This document shows, piece by piece, positions 33,377 to 42,501 of a stretch of DNA of 64,000 nucleotides. Below the pieces are notes generated by a model. It searched no databases. It had not been told where the DNA came from and saw only the letters and a list, made by a program, of their open reading frames with translations. This DNA comes from Enterococcus diestrammenae. Lineage in GTDB: Bacteria; Bacillota; Bacilli; Lactobacillales; Enterococcaceae. The stretch is taken from positions 186,001 to 250,000 of the forward strand of contig NZ_MAEI01000054.1 of assembly GCF_009933255.1 (NCBI RefSeq), given 5' to 3'. A program made the position numbers and the translations under genes. Positions within the stretch are counted from its first letter, which is position 1; every line of letters starts with the position of its first letter.

Positions 33377-34957
33377 TTATTGGATGGTGAGGTTGCCATT
33401 TTTACTGGTGGCTAGCAATTCATAGAGGGGGCGGCTGCCCATGCTACCTACCAGATGATTGCCGTGGCTGATTTTCTTAGTATAGTCCCCCAAGTGTTTC
33501 ACCTGACCGTTGATGGTGTGGAGATCGAAGTGATAGCTTGCTTCAGGGGTGAATCCAACCGCGATATTGCCGTCTTTGGTGGTCATTTCCAGTGGTTGAG
33601 TTAAGCTTAGGCCAGTACCGCGAATCGTTCCGGATTTGGTTTTCAAAAGGCCCCCACCTTGAAGCTGTTGAAAATGCAGAGAACCACTTTTGGTTTCACC
33701 ATAGATTGCCGGACATTGGCTGTTTTTGAGGCTGAGATTGCCAGACTTGGTGTGTCCTGCCAGTCGGTGTGCAGTAAGCTGGTTCAATTTCAAACTACCG
33801 CTTTTAGCTGAAGTCACCACTTCATGATAAGCGCCGTTTGTCAGGCGTAAACTACCGCTTGTTGTGCTAGCTTTTAGAAGTTCGCTGTCGCTGTCGGTGA
33901 CTCTCAGGGCTCCCGATTTTGTAGTGAGGGTAGCGGAGTTGCTGGAGAGATGGGCGACATCTAAGCTGCCACTAGTCGCGCTAGCCGTCAGTGTCTGGCT
34001 ACTGATTTCCCGAGCAATCAATGTCCCCGATTTCAAATGCAGTTGGCAAGTCGTCAAGTCGGTCAAACCACCCAAAAGAAGGCGGCCGCTGTTATTTACG
34101 ACTTGCAATTGGCCTGCAAAATTCACCGGAAAATAGACGGTGAGATAGCTCTTCATGCCTTTAGCCACAGCCGGTCGGGGGCCTTCTGTAAAGCGCAGTT
34201 GTCCCCCTAGCTGATAACGACTAAAGAGATCCCCATTGTCCAGCGCCAGTTGCTCGATAATATGAAAGTCTTCGTCTGTTCCTGCAAATAGAGCGAGGTT
34301 GCTATCGGTAAACCCATCGAATACCACACTTTTGACATTGGCGCCGGGGAGGTCATACTGGAGGGAAGTCCAATTTTTCTTCTCCTGGGTAGCCCACCAA
34401 GCATCTTCTAAGCTGGCGGCATTTTCGAGATGAGCGTGGACAAGCAGCGGCTCACCAAAGGCTGCTCCTACTAGTCCTAGAAGTTCATCTTTTAACGGGG
34501 GCATCTTCTCTAAAAGCTGTTGGCCCAGCTCCTTCCAGTTGCCGGCGTTAGCTTGTGGGGGAAGGTCGCGTTCAGTAGCGAAAGCTTCGGTCGTTTCCTC
34601 AGTTGGCGGTTGGTTTTGTGGTTCCTCATGAGAGCCGGTTTCTGAATTAGTCAGAGAAGCAGCTGATTTTGCGACAGCCTCATCGTTTTTTTGAAAGAAG
34701 GGGTCACCGGTATAGGTGTAGACTGGAGGCTTCTTGTTAGTGATGGTGGCCAAAACGGTCTTGATTTTGGCTTCATCAGCAAAAGCCATTGCGATGGCAT
34801 CTGTAAAATCAGCACCAGCTACGAGTTCTTCCAACACCTTGGTTTTTAGCTGGGCAGCAATGGTTTGATAATAAGCTTCCGTAGCTGAACTACTTTCATA
34901 ATCTTGGAAAATATTGTCTAAACGTTGGGTAATCTGTTGTTCTGTTTGGCTAGCCAT
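33377..34957 (-). CDS. DUF4097 beta-strand repeat protein
   Basis: The 526-residue protein has an N-terminal helical region (about 1-80, ITQRLDNIFQDYESS and LEELVAGADFTDAIAMAFADE) like those of HAAS/DUF1700-type proteins, a Glu/Thr/Gln-rich spacer (85-140), and a long C-terminal beta-solenoid (about 260-526). The solenoid is built from repeats of the pattern T-x-SGSL-x-L (KSGTLIAREISS, TSGSLDVAHLSS, KSGALRVTD, TSGSLRLTNG, KSGSLKLNQL, KSGNLSLKN). No signal peptide or membrane anchor is seen, so it is probably cytosolic. Function unknown. Confidence 0.82.
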   Translation of the reverse strand: MASQTEQQITQRLDNIFQDYESSSATEAYYQTIAAQLKTKVLEELVAGADFTDAIAMAFADEAKIKTVLATITNKKPPVYTYTGDPFFQKNDEAVAKSAASLTNSETGSHEEPQNQPPTEETTEAFATERDLPPQANAGNWKELGQQLLEKMPPLKDELLGLVGAAFGEPLLVHAHLENAASLEDAWWATQEKKNWTSLQYDLPGANVKSVVFDGFTDSNLALFAGTDEDFHIIEQLALDNGDLFSRYQLGGQLRFTEGPRPAVAKGMKSYLTVYFPVNFAGQLQVVNNSGRLLLGGLTDLTTCQLHLKSGTLIAREISSQTLTASATSGSLDVAHLSSNSATLTTKSGALRVTDSDSELLKASTTSGSLRLTNGAYHEVVTSAKSGSLKLNQLTAHRLAGHTKSGNLSLKNSQCPAIYGETKSGSLHFQQLQGGGLLKTKSGTIRGTGLSLTQPLEMTTKDGNIAVGFTPEASYHFDLHTINGQVKHLGDYTKKISHGNHLVGSMGSRPLYELLATSKNGNLTIQ

Positions 34958-35239
34958 AAGCTACCACCTTTCCTTTGTGACAAGTCTTTCTTTTATAGTA
35001 CCAAGCTTGGTCGCAAAAGACCTCATGCTTGAGACTGAAATCTTAGTTTGAGGAAATTACCAGAGGAAAAAAGGTGGTCAGTAGCGTTTCCGGTGTTTTT
35101 TTGATACTCTTGGGTCAGGAGCAAAATCAGCCGAAAGCCGGATGACTTTTGCGGTTCCGCTCGTTAGGGTTAGTTAGTAAAAAGTTGGCTTGTGGCATTT
35201 TCCTCCACAAGCAGATGAATCTCGTGAGGAGGGATGATC

Positions 35240-35914
35240 ATGGCAAAAATCATGGTGGTGGAAGACGAGGGCGTCATTCGCCAATTATTAATGGAAGAGT
35301 TGAAAAAATGGCAATTTGAGGTTTTTGGTACAACCGATTTTCAGGAGGTCTTCGAGGATTTCCAAACACAAGAACCCCAGTTGATTTTGTTGGATATCAA
35401 TTTGCCGGTGTTTGATGGGTATTATTGGTGTCGTAAAATTCGAGAGGTTTCTCAGGTGCCGATCATTTTCATCTCCAGTCGCAATACCAACATGGATATG
35501 ATCATGGCCATGAACATGGGGGCAGACGATTTTGTGACGAAACCCTTTGAAATCGATGTGCTGATCGCCAAAATCAATGCTTTACTGCGGCGTTCCTATA
35601 ACTATTCCAGTGGTACGACTGAGACCTTGAGTCACAACGGCCTGACCCTCAATGTGGACAATAGCACAGCTGAAGTGGCAGAGACGGTGATTGATCTTTC
35701 CAAAAATGAATACCGGCTCTTATATATATTATTGAAAAATCAAGGAAAGATTCTTTCTCGGGAAAAATTGCTGCGGGCGTTGTGGGATGATGAACGCTTT
35801 GTGGATGACAATACCTTGACGGTAAATATCAACCGTTTGCGGCGAAAAATCGATCAAGCTGGTCTGACTGGTTATATCGAAACGAAAGTCGGCCAAGGGT
35901 ACTTGATTCCCTAA
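35240..35914 (+). CDS. OmpR-family response regulator (BceR/GraR-like)
   Basis: A 224-residue regulator with an N-terminal receiver domain (MVVEDEGVIRQLLMEELKKW acidic pair, phosphorylated Asp in LLDINLPVFDGYYWCRKIR, KPFEIDVLIAKINALLRR) and a C-terminal winged helix (LSKNEYRLLYILLKNQGKILSREKLLRALWDDERFVDDNTLTVNINRLRRKI). The closest known class controls responses to cell-wall antibiotics. ATG 35240 lies six bases from AGGAGGG. A hairpin (GGCTTGTGG/CCACAAGC, 35188-35213) lies in the leader. It is followed by its sensor kinase. Confidence 0.93.
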   Translation: MAKIMVVEDEGVIRQLLMEELKKWQFEVFGTTDFQEVFEDFQTQEPQLILLDINLPVFDGYYWCRKIREVSQVPIIFISSRNTNMDMIMAMNMGADDFVTKPFEIDVLIAKINALLRRSYNYSSGTTETLSHNGLTLNVDNSTAEVAETVIDLSKNEYRLLYILLKNQGKILSREKLLRALWDDERFVDDNTLTVNINRLRRKIDQAGLTGYIETKVGQGYLIP

Positions 35915-35950
35915 TCAAAATCTGGAGCACAGGGGAATGGTGGTGACAAG

Positions 35951-36976
35951 ATGAGCTTTTGGCGTTTTTTGAAGGATCAAAAACTAGTAGCAGCGGGCTG
36001 GCTGTTATTTGTGCTGTTGACTATTTTTGTCATTTGGCTATCGCCAGGATTGCCCTTAGACTGGGGGACGGTAGGTTATTTGGCACTAATCGAAGGCGTC
36101 TTGTTGATAGTATTATTGGTGTATCACTATTTTTCCCGGCGAGTTTGGTGGCAAAAGCTGGCGTTGCATAAAGAACAAAGTGCCATGCAAAATTATTTGA
36201 CCGGGGCACGGCGGGAAGATGAACAGCTGCAACAAGAGTACATCAATCAAGTAATCAGAGAACACCAGTCCATGATGCAAGAAATCGTAGCCGGTCAAGA
36301 GGAACAAAAGGATTATATTGATTCTTGGGTCCATGAAATCAAAGTACCGCTAGCGGCTTCTCAGCTGTTACTACGGTCGCTAGAGTTTGATATTCCGGAT
36401 GACAAATACATGATGTTGGAAAATGAATTGGGAAAGATCGATGGCTATGTGGAACAAGTCTTGTATTTTTCTCGTTTGGATAATTTTTCAAAGGATTATT
36501 TGATCAAGGATACCTCATTAAAAGAGGTATTACTGCCGGTTTTGCGAAGTAACGCCAACTACTTTATCCAACGAAAGATTCGCTATGAAGTCTTGGGGGA
36601 GGATCAAAGTGTGCTGACTGATGGCAAATGGCTCGGCTTTATTTTGCAGCAACTAGTGAGTAACGCTATCAAATACACACCTTCTGAGGGCAAAATCACC
36701 CTGATTATTGAAAAAAAGGCGAAAGGGGTCCAACTCTCAGTGAAAGATACCGGTATCGGCATTCCCTCTGAAGACTTGGGACGAATCTTTGACAAAGGTT
36801 TTACCGGGCAAAATGGGCGCTTTTCAGAAACCCACGCCACGGGTTTGGGCTTGTATCTGGCGCGCAACCTCGCCAACCAGCTCGGTTTGGAACTGACAGC
36901 TAAATCGGTGGTAGGGGCAGGCACCACTATGAGTTTGTACTTCCCTTACCTCGCCTTTTACCAAGAGCAGAAATGA
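35951..36976 (+). CDS. Intramembrane-sensing histidine kinase (BceS/GraS-like)
   Basis: The 341-residue kinase has two N-terminal transmembrane helices (about 13-30 and 39-58) with only a few residues between them, so no extracellular sensor domain, as in BceS-type kinases. The cytosolic part has the H box (DSWVHEIKVPLAASQLLLRSL), N box (LQQLVSNAIKYTPSEG), and G boxes (VKDTGIGIPSEDLGRIFDKGFTG, THATGLGLYLARNLANQLG). Such kinases usually sense through a BceAB-type ABC transporter encoded beside them, but none is present here. Confidence 0.93.
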   Translation: MSFWRFLKDQKLVAAGWLLFVLLTIFVIWLSPGLPLDWGTVGYLALIEGVLLIVLLVYHYFSRRVWWQKLALHKEQSAMQNYLTGARREDEQLQQEYINQVIREHQSMMQEIVAGQEEQKDYIDSWVHEIKVPLAASQLLLRSLEFDIPDDKYMMLENELGKIDGYVEQVLYFSRLDNFSKDYLIKDTSLKEVLLPVLRSNANYFIQRKIRYEVLGEDQSVLTDGKWLGFILQQLVSNAIKYTPSEGKITLIIEKKAKGVQLSVKDTGIGIPSEDLGRIFDKGFTGQNGRFSETHATGLGLYLARNLANQLGLELTAKSVVGAGTTMSLYFPYLAFYQEQK

Positions 36977-37022
36977 TTTTTCGCCTGCTTGCCGACAATC
37001 AACAGAAAATGAAACGTTTTTG

Positions 37023-37062
37023 AAACCAAACTTTGGCGAATTTGCTGATGTTTGGTTTTTTT
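37023..37062 (+). terminator. Terminator of the two-component operon
   Basis: AAACCAAAC pairs with GTTTGGTTT, followed by T residues. Confidence 0.85.
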
Positions 37063-37094
37063 GTATAGGCACTTTCAAAGCGACTGTCAATCCA

Positions 37095-37445
37095 ATGCTA
37101 TTCCGCTAAATCTCCTCTTTTTCACGGGACACATGGGACCTTACGAGAAAGGAATTTGTTGAATTTACGAAGCCAAGGGAATCAATCGATTATCAACAAA
37201 ACAGGGTGGACTTGCCAGAGGAGCATCTCTCGAGTTGTGGTGTTAAGGATGTCTGAGGACTAAAGAAGTATATCCCATACAGTTCACCTAAGCGGCAATC
37301 ACTAAGGTGAGCTAGCAGATTATTGGTTGCTGTTCCCTTGGTTTTTGGCGGGTTGACAACCAGTTTGGCATTTGCCAGTACTGCTAAAACTTGAGGTATT
37401 CTCCGGAAGCAATTCTGCCCAGTTTTCTTGTGTCATGCATTTTTG
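37095..37445 (+). repeat. Repeat family A, partial copy 2
   Basis: This copy matches the right portion of copy 1 (about 2905-3285) in the same orientation: TTTTTCACGGGACACATGGG, TTGTTGAATTTACGAAGCC, AATCGATTATCAACAAAACA, TGTGGTGTTAAGGATGTC, GAGCTAGCAGATTATTGGTT and ATTCTCCGGAAGCAATTCTG. The left portion is missing. The sequence from 37446 to 37769 holds no gene; GTAAAACGATTTCA near 37600 is a weak match to a CcpA site. Confidence 0.72.
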
Positions 37446-37769
37446 GATAGACCATCTGAACACTCTTGGTTCGCATAAAAATGCTAGTGGAGACGATAGT
37501 CGGGGTGGTCTTCTTTTCATGAAGAATCTTTAAGAATTTATTAAATAGGCCTTTTTCAAGAATGATTTCAGGAAAATTCCAAAAAAATATACTTGTGGGT
37601 AAAACGATTTCACTGTTACACTACCAAAGTATGTCTTAAAGAAAGGTTTTTCAAAGATATTTTTCGCTGATGAATCCGGGTTAATCCGCTTGATTTGTAG
37701 GCTTTTGAAAAGGGCTCAACAAGAGTACCAAAAAAGACAACAAGACAATTTTAAAAGGAGCGTTTTAGT

Positions 37770-38642
37770 ATGGAATTATTGATTGCCTTGGTGCCCATGG
37801 TGGCGTGGGGAAGTATTGCATTGGTTAGCGGTAAAATGGGTGGTTCAGCCAACCAACAAACATTGGGGATGACGATTGGGGCCCTGTTATTTTCTTTAGT
37901 GGTGTTTTTCGTGATGCAACCCACGATGTCGACAGCGGTCATCGTCTTTGGTTTTTTATCAGGGATTTTTTGGAGTATCGGCCAAAAAGGACAGTTTCAA
38001 GGAATGCACTACATGGGAATTTCTGTCGGCCTGCCGTTGTCTACCGGAATGCAGTTATTTTTGAATACGATTGCGGGAGCGGTATTGTTCGGTGAATGGC
38101 GTAAAGGCGGTGATTTCCTATTGGGGGGGATCGCGTTGGCCTTATTAGTCTTGGGCTCTTACTATACTTCTCGACGGGACCCAGATCGGATGAAAAATTT
38201 GCCAGAAGACCAGAAGATGTTTGATTTTGGTAAAGGATCCCGGGCCTTATTGATTTCGACTTTGGGATATGGGGTTTATACAATTATTATCACTTGGGCC
38301 AATTTGGATCCAGCTGCCGTGATCTTGCCACAAAGCGTGGGGATGGTTGTCGGTGCCTTGTTATTTACATTGAAGGATATTCAGTATAATCGCTTTGTTG
38401 TTAAGAATATGACGGCTGGTTTGTTATGGGGGATTGGGAATATCTGTATGTTGGCAGGAATTCAATCCCTAGGGCTAGCGGTTAGCTTCTCTTTGTCTCA
38501 GATGGGGATCATCATTTCCACTTTGGGGGGCATTTTCTTATTGGGTGAACGCAAAACCAAAAAAGAACTGGTTTATGTTATTTTAGGTTGCTTTTTTGTT
38601 ATCTGTGGTGGTATTCTTTTAGGATATATGAAGAGTATCTAA
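37770..38642 (+). CDS. GRP/RhaT family sugar uptake protein (GlcU/RbsU-like)
   Basis: A 290-residue membrane protein with ten predicted helices of the glucose/ribose porter (GRP) family in the drug/metabolite transporter superfamily. Landmarks are LIALVPMVAWGSIALVSGKMGG, SGIFWSIGQKGQFQGMHYMGISVGLPLSTGMQL, LFGEWRKGGDF, TAGLLWGIGNICMLAGIQSLGLAVSFSLSQMGIIISTLGGIFLLGERKT. GlcU members take up glucose in a PTS-independent manner; RbsU members handle ribose. Sequence alone does not decide. AAAAGGAGCG precedes ATG 37770. The amino acid permease gene starts 43 bases after it. Confidence 0.88.
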   Translation: MELLIALVPMVAWGSIALVSGKMGGSANQQTLGMTIGALLFSLVVFFVMQPTMSTAVIVFGFLSGIFWSIGQKGQFQGMHYMGISVGLPLSTGMQLFLNTIAGAVLFGEWRKGGDFLLGGIALALLVLGSYYTSRRDPDRMKNLPEDQKMFDFGKGSRALLISTLGYGVYTIIITWANLDPAAVILPQSVGMVVGALLFTLKDIQYNRFVVKNMTAGLLWGIGNICMLAGIQSLGLAVSFSLSQMGIIISTLGGIFLLGERKTKKELVYVILGCFFVICGGILLGYMKSI

Positions 38643-38685
38643 TAGATGAAAAGGCCTTTAAGGAGTGTTTGACCTTGGAGGAATG

Positions 38686-40074
38686 GTGAAAAAAAGTATG
38701 GATTTGTTTCGTAAAAAGACCTTTGAAACTGCTGCTCGTGGCGATATGAACCGCACTTTGACATTGAAAGATTTGATCATGCTAGGGATTGGCGCGATTA
38801 TCGGTACTGGGATTTTTGTGATCACCGGTCAAGCCACCGCTTTGTACGCCGGTCCAGCGTTGTCACTTTCATTTGTGGTAGCGGCAGTAGTTGTTATCTT
38901 ATCGGGCTTGTGCTTTGCCGAATTTGCCTCACGGGTTCCGATTCTTGGTGGCCCTTACGCCTACCTCTATGTCGTATTTGGTGAAGTGGTGGCTTGGTTT
39001 GCCGGTTGGTTTTTAATTTGTGAATTTATGTTGGCCGTCTCATCGGTGGCATCCGGCTGGTCGGGTTATCTGCAGGGGTTCTTGAGTAGTATCGGCATTG
39101 ATTTGCCCACGGCTTTGACGGCAGGCTACAATCCGGAAAAAGGGACGTATATTGATTTAATTGCGGCAATCGTGGTGGTTTTTGTGACTTTCTGGGTGAC
39201 TCAAGAAGCCAAAAAAGCGCTGCGCTTAAACAACGCGATGGTTTGGGTGAAATTCGCCATTATCTTATTGTTTATTCTAGTGGGGATTTTCTTCGTCAAA
39301 CCGGGGAACTGGCAGCCCTTTACGCCTTTTGGTGCCAAAGGGATTTTTGACGGTGCCGCGCTGGTGTTCTTTGCTTTTCTGGGCTTTGACGCGGTCTCCA
39401 TGGCAGCCGAAGAAGTGAAAAATCCTCAGCGAGATGTGCCGCGGGGAATCGTCGGCTCGATTGCCATTGCAACGATTTTGTACATCATCGTGACGTTGAT
39501 TTTATCGGGGATCGTTCCTTTTGAGAAGCTCAATGTTAGCGATCCAGTGGCTTTTGCTATGCGGTATGTCGGCCATAATTTTTTAGGTAGCGTGATTTCT
39601 ATCGGTGCGATTTTGACTTTACTGACGGTGACGATTTCGATGATGTATTCGTTGGCACGACTACTCTATGCCATCAGTAAAGATGGGTTACTCCCTAAAT
39701 TCATGCAAGAAATCGATCCAAAGCACCATACGCCAAAGAAGGCCACTTGGGTAGCCGGGGCCTTTGCCTTGTTCTTCGCAGCGGCTTTTCCGTTGAATAT
39801 CTTGGCAGAGCTTACCAATATCGTGGCCTTGTCTTATCTGGCCTTGATGGCTTTGGGAGTCTTGAAACTACGGAAAATGATGGGACCACCGAAAAAAGGC
39901 GAGTTTAAGGTGCCTTTTGTGCCAGTCTTGCCAGTTTTATCCGTGGCCAGCTGTCTTTTCTTGATAACTCGTTTAGAAGCTGTGACATGGCTGGTTTTCG
40001 CCATAACCTTGTTAATCGGTGCGTTGATTTATTTTGGATATGGTTATAAAAATAGTGTTTTGCATCAAAAATAA
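38686..40074 (+). CDS. APC family amino acid permease (YfnA/CAT-like)
   Basis: The protein has 12 hydrophobic segments and the APC superfamily signature LTLKDLIMLGIGAIIGTGIFVITGQATALYAGPALSLSF, then LCFAEFASRVPILGGPYAYLYVVFGEVVAWFAGW and FFAFLGFDAVSMAAEEVKNPQRDVPRGI. It resembles cationic amino acid transporter-like permeases. The start is uncertain: GGAGG at 38677-38681 favours GTG 38686 or ATG 38683, while family N-termini agree with ATG 38698 (MDLFRKKTFE). GTG 38665 is also open. The substrate is unknown. The gene could share a transcript with the GRP transporter. Confidence 0.9.
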   Translation: MKKSMDLFRKKTFETAARGDMNRTLTLKDLIMLGIGAIIGTGIFVITGQATALYAGPALSLSFVVAAVVVILSGLCFAEFASRVPILGGPYAYLYVVFGEVVAWFAGWFLICEFMLAVSSVASGWSGYLQGFLSSIGIDLPTALTAGYNPEKGTYIDLIAAIVVVFVTFWVTQEAKKALRLNNAMVWVKFAIILLFILVGIFFVKPGNWQPFTPFGAKGIFDGAALVFFAFLGFDAVSMAAEEVKNPQRDVPRGIVGSIAIATILYIIVTLILSGIVPFEKLNVSDPVAFAMRYVGHNFLGSVISIGAILTLLTVTISMMYSLARLLYAISKDGLLPKFMQEIDPKHHTPKKATWVAGAFALFFAAAFPLNILAELTNIVALSYLALMALGVLKLRKMMGPPKKGEFKVPFVPVLPVLSVASCLFLITRLEAVTWLVFAITLLIGALIYFGYGYKNSVLHQK

Positions 40075-40127
40075 ACGATGGGGAAGGATTTTCGAGTAGG
40101 AGAATCCTTCCGCCATCGTTTTTTTAT
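40075..40127. terminator. Convergent terminator
   Basis: Two stacked stems, ACGATGG/CCATCGT and AAGGATT/AATCCTT, followed by a T run. It abuts the stop codons of both the permease and the convergent regulator gene. Confidence 0.9.
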
Positions 40128-40708
40128 TTTTTGTATCGGAGGCTGATGACGATACCCGCCAAGGCTGCCACTTGTAAGACCCAGTAGATAAGGCCAGCGT
40201 AAGGTAGGGTGAAAAGGGGCTCAGCAAAACGCAAGGTCAGGGTTAAGAATATGAGTATGAAGCTTGTTGATAGCCACAGATTTAAGCGTCTGGCTTGGCG
40301 AATAATCCAATAAAGCCATAGGGAATAAAGCAACACACCCCAACGCGTAAATAGATAGAGCCAATCCCAAAGCTGTTCTTTAAAATCATGTTGGGTAAGC
40401 TCTAGCAAAATTAACAAACCCAATAGAATGATAAAGGGTGCCATACTGTTGGCAAGTTTACGCTTTAGATAGGTGAGATCGCGTTTATCGGCTTCGATTT
40501 TTTGCATATAGGCCGCATCTCCTTTGAGCATCCGATCCAAAGAAAGTTGGTAATAATCGGATAGTTTAACCAGTGTCGGAATGTCTGGAAAGCTTTTGCC
40601 AGTCTCCCAACTTGAAATGGCTTGTCGGGTCACATTCAGGTGTTCAGCTACAATCTGCTGAGTCAGTCCTAGCTCGGTTCGTCGTTGTTTGAGTATCTCT
40701 GCTAACAT
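40124..40708 (-). CDS. XRE-family regulator with membrane domain
   Basis: A 194-residue protein. The N-terminal helix-turn-helix (LAEILKQRRTELGLTQQIVAEHLNVTRQAISSWETGKSFPDIPTLVKLSDYYQLSLDRML, residues 1-62) is followed by a charged linker and four hydrophobic segments (from APFIILLGLLILLEL to WVLQVAALAGIVISL). Such membrane-anchored HTH proteins are common in enterococci, but targets are mostly unknown. ATG 40708 follows AGGAGGA; a longer in-frame start is not supported. Confidence 0.88.
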   Translation of the reverse strand: MLAEILKQRRTELGLTQQIVAEHLNVTRQAISSWETGKSFPDIPTLVKLSDYYQLSLDRMLKGDAAYMQKIEADKRDLTYLKRKLANSMAPFIILLGLLILLELTQHDFKEQLWDWLYLFTRWGVLLYSLWLYWIIRQARRLNLWLSTSFILIFLTLTLRFAEPLFTLPYAGLIYWVLQVAALAGIVISLRYKK

Positions 40709-40830
40709 GATATGTCCTCCTGAGACTAGTGTAGCTGAATCCCCCAAAAAAGACGAGAAAGTCTTGGTTGCTTGGGGTAAAAAATCTCGCAATAGTTGCT
40801 TGCATCCTTGATAAATCAGTCTTTTATCCC

Positions 40831-41628
40831 TTAAAAGTCCGTTTTTGGTAGACGAGGTTGAACAATCATGCGTCCGTTACTGTAAGGGTGAATCGCAATC
40901 GGCTTTTGATAAAATGCTGTCAAAACCTCTGGGGTCATCAACTCAGCGCGGGGCCCCTGGCGAACAATCTGACCGTCGCGAATCATCAAGACGTGGCTAA
41001 TGAAGTCCGGAATTTCTTCGGTATGATGCGTCACTAGTAAGACAGTGGGGGCGTTGGGTTGGGCTTTGATCTGCTGGATACGGGCGAGTAAATCTTCTCT
41101 GGCAAAAAGATCCAGACCATTACAAGGTTCATCCAAAATCAATAATTCTGGTTTAGCCATCAATGCTCGGGCAATCAAGACCAACTGTTTTTCCCCTTGA
41201 GAGAGGACTTGATAGCTTTTACCCAGTAAGGATGCTCCTCCTAGTGAAGCCAACAACTCTCGAGCGGTACGCAGATCGGCTGCGGGATAAGCCTGCCAAA
41301 TACCAATCGAGGCAAACTTTCCTGAGAGGACGATTTCTTCGGCAACATCATTTTGATAAAACTTGTGCTGCAAGATATTAGAAACCCAGCCGATGCGTTT
41401 GGTCAAATCAGGAATATTGGTCTTGCCGAAAACTTCACCGAGTACGGTTAACTTACCACTAGAAGGCCAAAGATTACCGGCAATCATCTGGAGCATTAAG
41501 GTTTTGCCAGCACCGTTGAGGCCGAGAAGCCCCCAGTCTTCACCGGAGTGGATTTGCCAGTTAATATCAGTCAAAAGCGGGGTGCCGCCTTTGGACAAGT
41601 TGATGTGTTCAAAGGATAGAATAGTCAT
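40831..41628 (-). CDS. ABC transporter ATP-binding protein, YlmA-like
   Basis: A 265-residue ATPase with Walker A GLNGAGKTLML, Q-loop, signature LSQGEKQLVLIARALM, Walker B LLILDEPCNGLD and the H-loop His in LVTHHTEEIPDF. It resembles stand-alone ATPases of the YlmA/ModF type. No permease gene is adjacent and the protein has no membrane segment, so its partner, if any, is elsewhere. An AGGAGG lies upstream of ATG 41628. Confidence 0.9.
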   Translation of the reverse strand: MTILSFEHINLSKGGTPLLTDINWQIHSGEDWGLLGLNGAGKTLMLQMIAGNLWPSSGKLTVLGEVFGKTNIPDLTKRIGWVSNILQHKFYQNDVAEEIVLSGKFASIGIWQAYPAADLRTARELLASLGGASLLGKSYQVLSQGEKQLVLIARALMAKPELLILDEPCNGLDLFAREDLLARIQQIKAQPNAPTVLLVTHHTEEIPDFISHVLMIRDGQIVRQGPRAELMTPEVLTAFYQKPIAIHPYSNGRMIVQPRLPKTDF

Positions 41629-41826
41629 GGCGCGCCTCCTAAAGGTCAGCTTTTTCTTTATAGTAGCAGAAAAAAGCGCAGGGATTCAAAAATTTGCCGA
41701 TTTCTGAAGTTTAGAATCTGATGAAAGTTTTCAGAAAAAGTAAAAAAGTACTTACGAGAAAGAAAAAAATCTGCTATGGTAAATTTATCAGTAAACCAAA
41801 AATAACGCAGTGAGATGTACACAGCA

Positions 41827-41871
41827 GTGGAGGTCGTAACGAGTTGATGGAATGACCACCACGGCTTTTTT
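41827..41871 (+). terminator. Leader terminator before the DUF2798 gene
   Basis: GTGGAGGTC (41827-41835) pairs with GACCACCAC (41853-41861), followed by GGCTTTTTT. AACGCA upstream and TTGCGT downstream could extend or compete with the stem. Being 46 bases before the start codon, it can act only if transcription begins upstream, so attenuation is possible. Confidence 0.6.
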
Positions 41872-41917
41872 GCGTCTTATGGGTTTTTCTGGTAAGAAAA
41901 GAATTGGAGGAAGAGTA

Positions 41918-42400
41918 ATGCCCCGTAACAAAAGAGAAAGTTTGATTTATACTGTATTGATGTGTGCCTTTATGGTGCTGTGGATGAGCATTTATAATGT
42001 TGCTTTGCATAATGGTGAGCTGAGTTGGCAAGTGGTAGAAGAAGCCTGGTTGGGCTTTCCGATTGGTTTTGTCGTAGCGATGTTTTGTGACTGGTTTGTG
42101 GTTTCGGGTCCGGCAAAAGGTGTGGCTTTTGGCAAGTTGTTGAAACCTCACCATGGCGATCTTCGCAAAGTCATCACGGTTTCTTGTTGTATGGTGTTGC
42201 CGATGGTTTTCATCATGTCCCTTTATGGCGCATTGGAAGTGGCAGTTACGACTCAGCAATGGTCCAAGCTCTTAATGATGTGGTTGACCAATATTCCCAT
42301 CAATTTGATCATGGCTTTGCCTTTGCAACTGTTGATCGCAGGGCCTATCGTCCGCAAGCTTTTCCGAACAGCTTTTCCAGAGGGGAAAGTTTTGGCATAA
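41918..42400 (+). CDS. DUF2798 membrane protein
   Basis: A 160-residue integral membrane protein with four helices in two similar halves: SLIYTVLMCAFMVLWMSIYN and LGFPIGFVVAMFCDWFVVSGPAKG, then VISC-like VSCCMVLPMVFIMSLYG and TNIPINLIMALPLQLLIAGPIVRKLF. This two-fold repeat is typical of DUF2798. Function is unknown. GGAGGAAGAG precedes ATG 41918. Confidence 0.85.
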   Translation: MPRNKRESLIYTVLMCAFMVLWMSIYNVALHNGELSWQVVEEAWLGFPIGFVVAMFCDWFVVSGPAKGVAFGKLLKPHHGDLRKVITVSCCMVLPMVFIMSLYGALEVAVTTQQWSKLLMMWLTNIPINLIMALPLQLLIAGPIVRKLFRTAFPEGKVLA

Positions 42401-42442
42401 GCTATAGATTGTAGATAGGCGTCTTAATGACCGAATCTGGCA

Positions 42443-42483
42443 AAAAAAGAAGCTTCTCTCAAAATTGGGAGAGGCTTCTTTTC
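42443..42483. terminator. Bidirectional terminator
   Basis: AAGAAGCTTCTC pairs with GAGAGGCTTCTT, with A and T runs on the two sides. It serves the DUF2798 gene and the convergent acetyltransferase pseudogene. Confidence 0.88.
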
Positions 42484-42501
42484 GCATCTAATAGTAGACA
42501 A

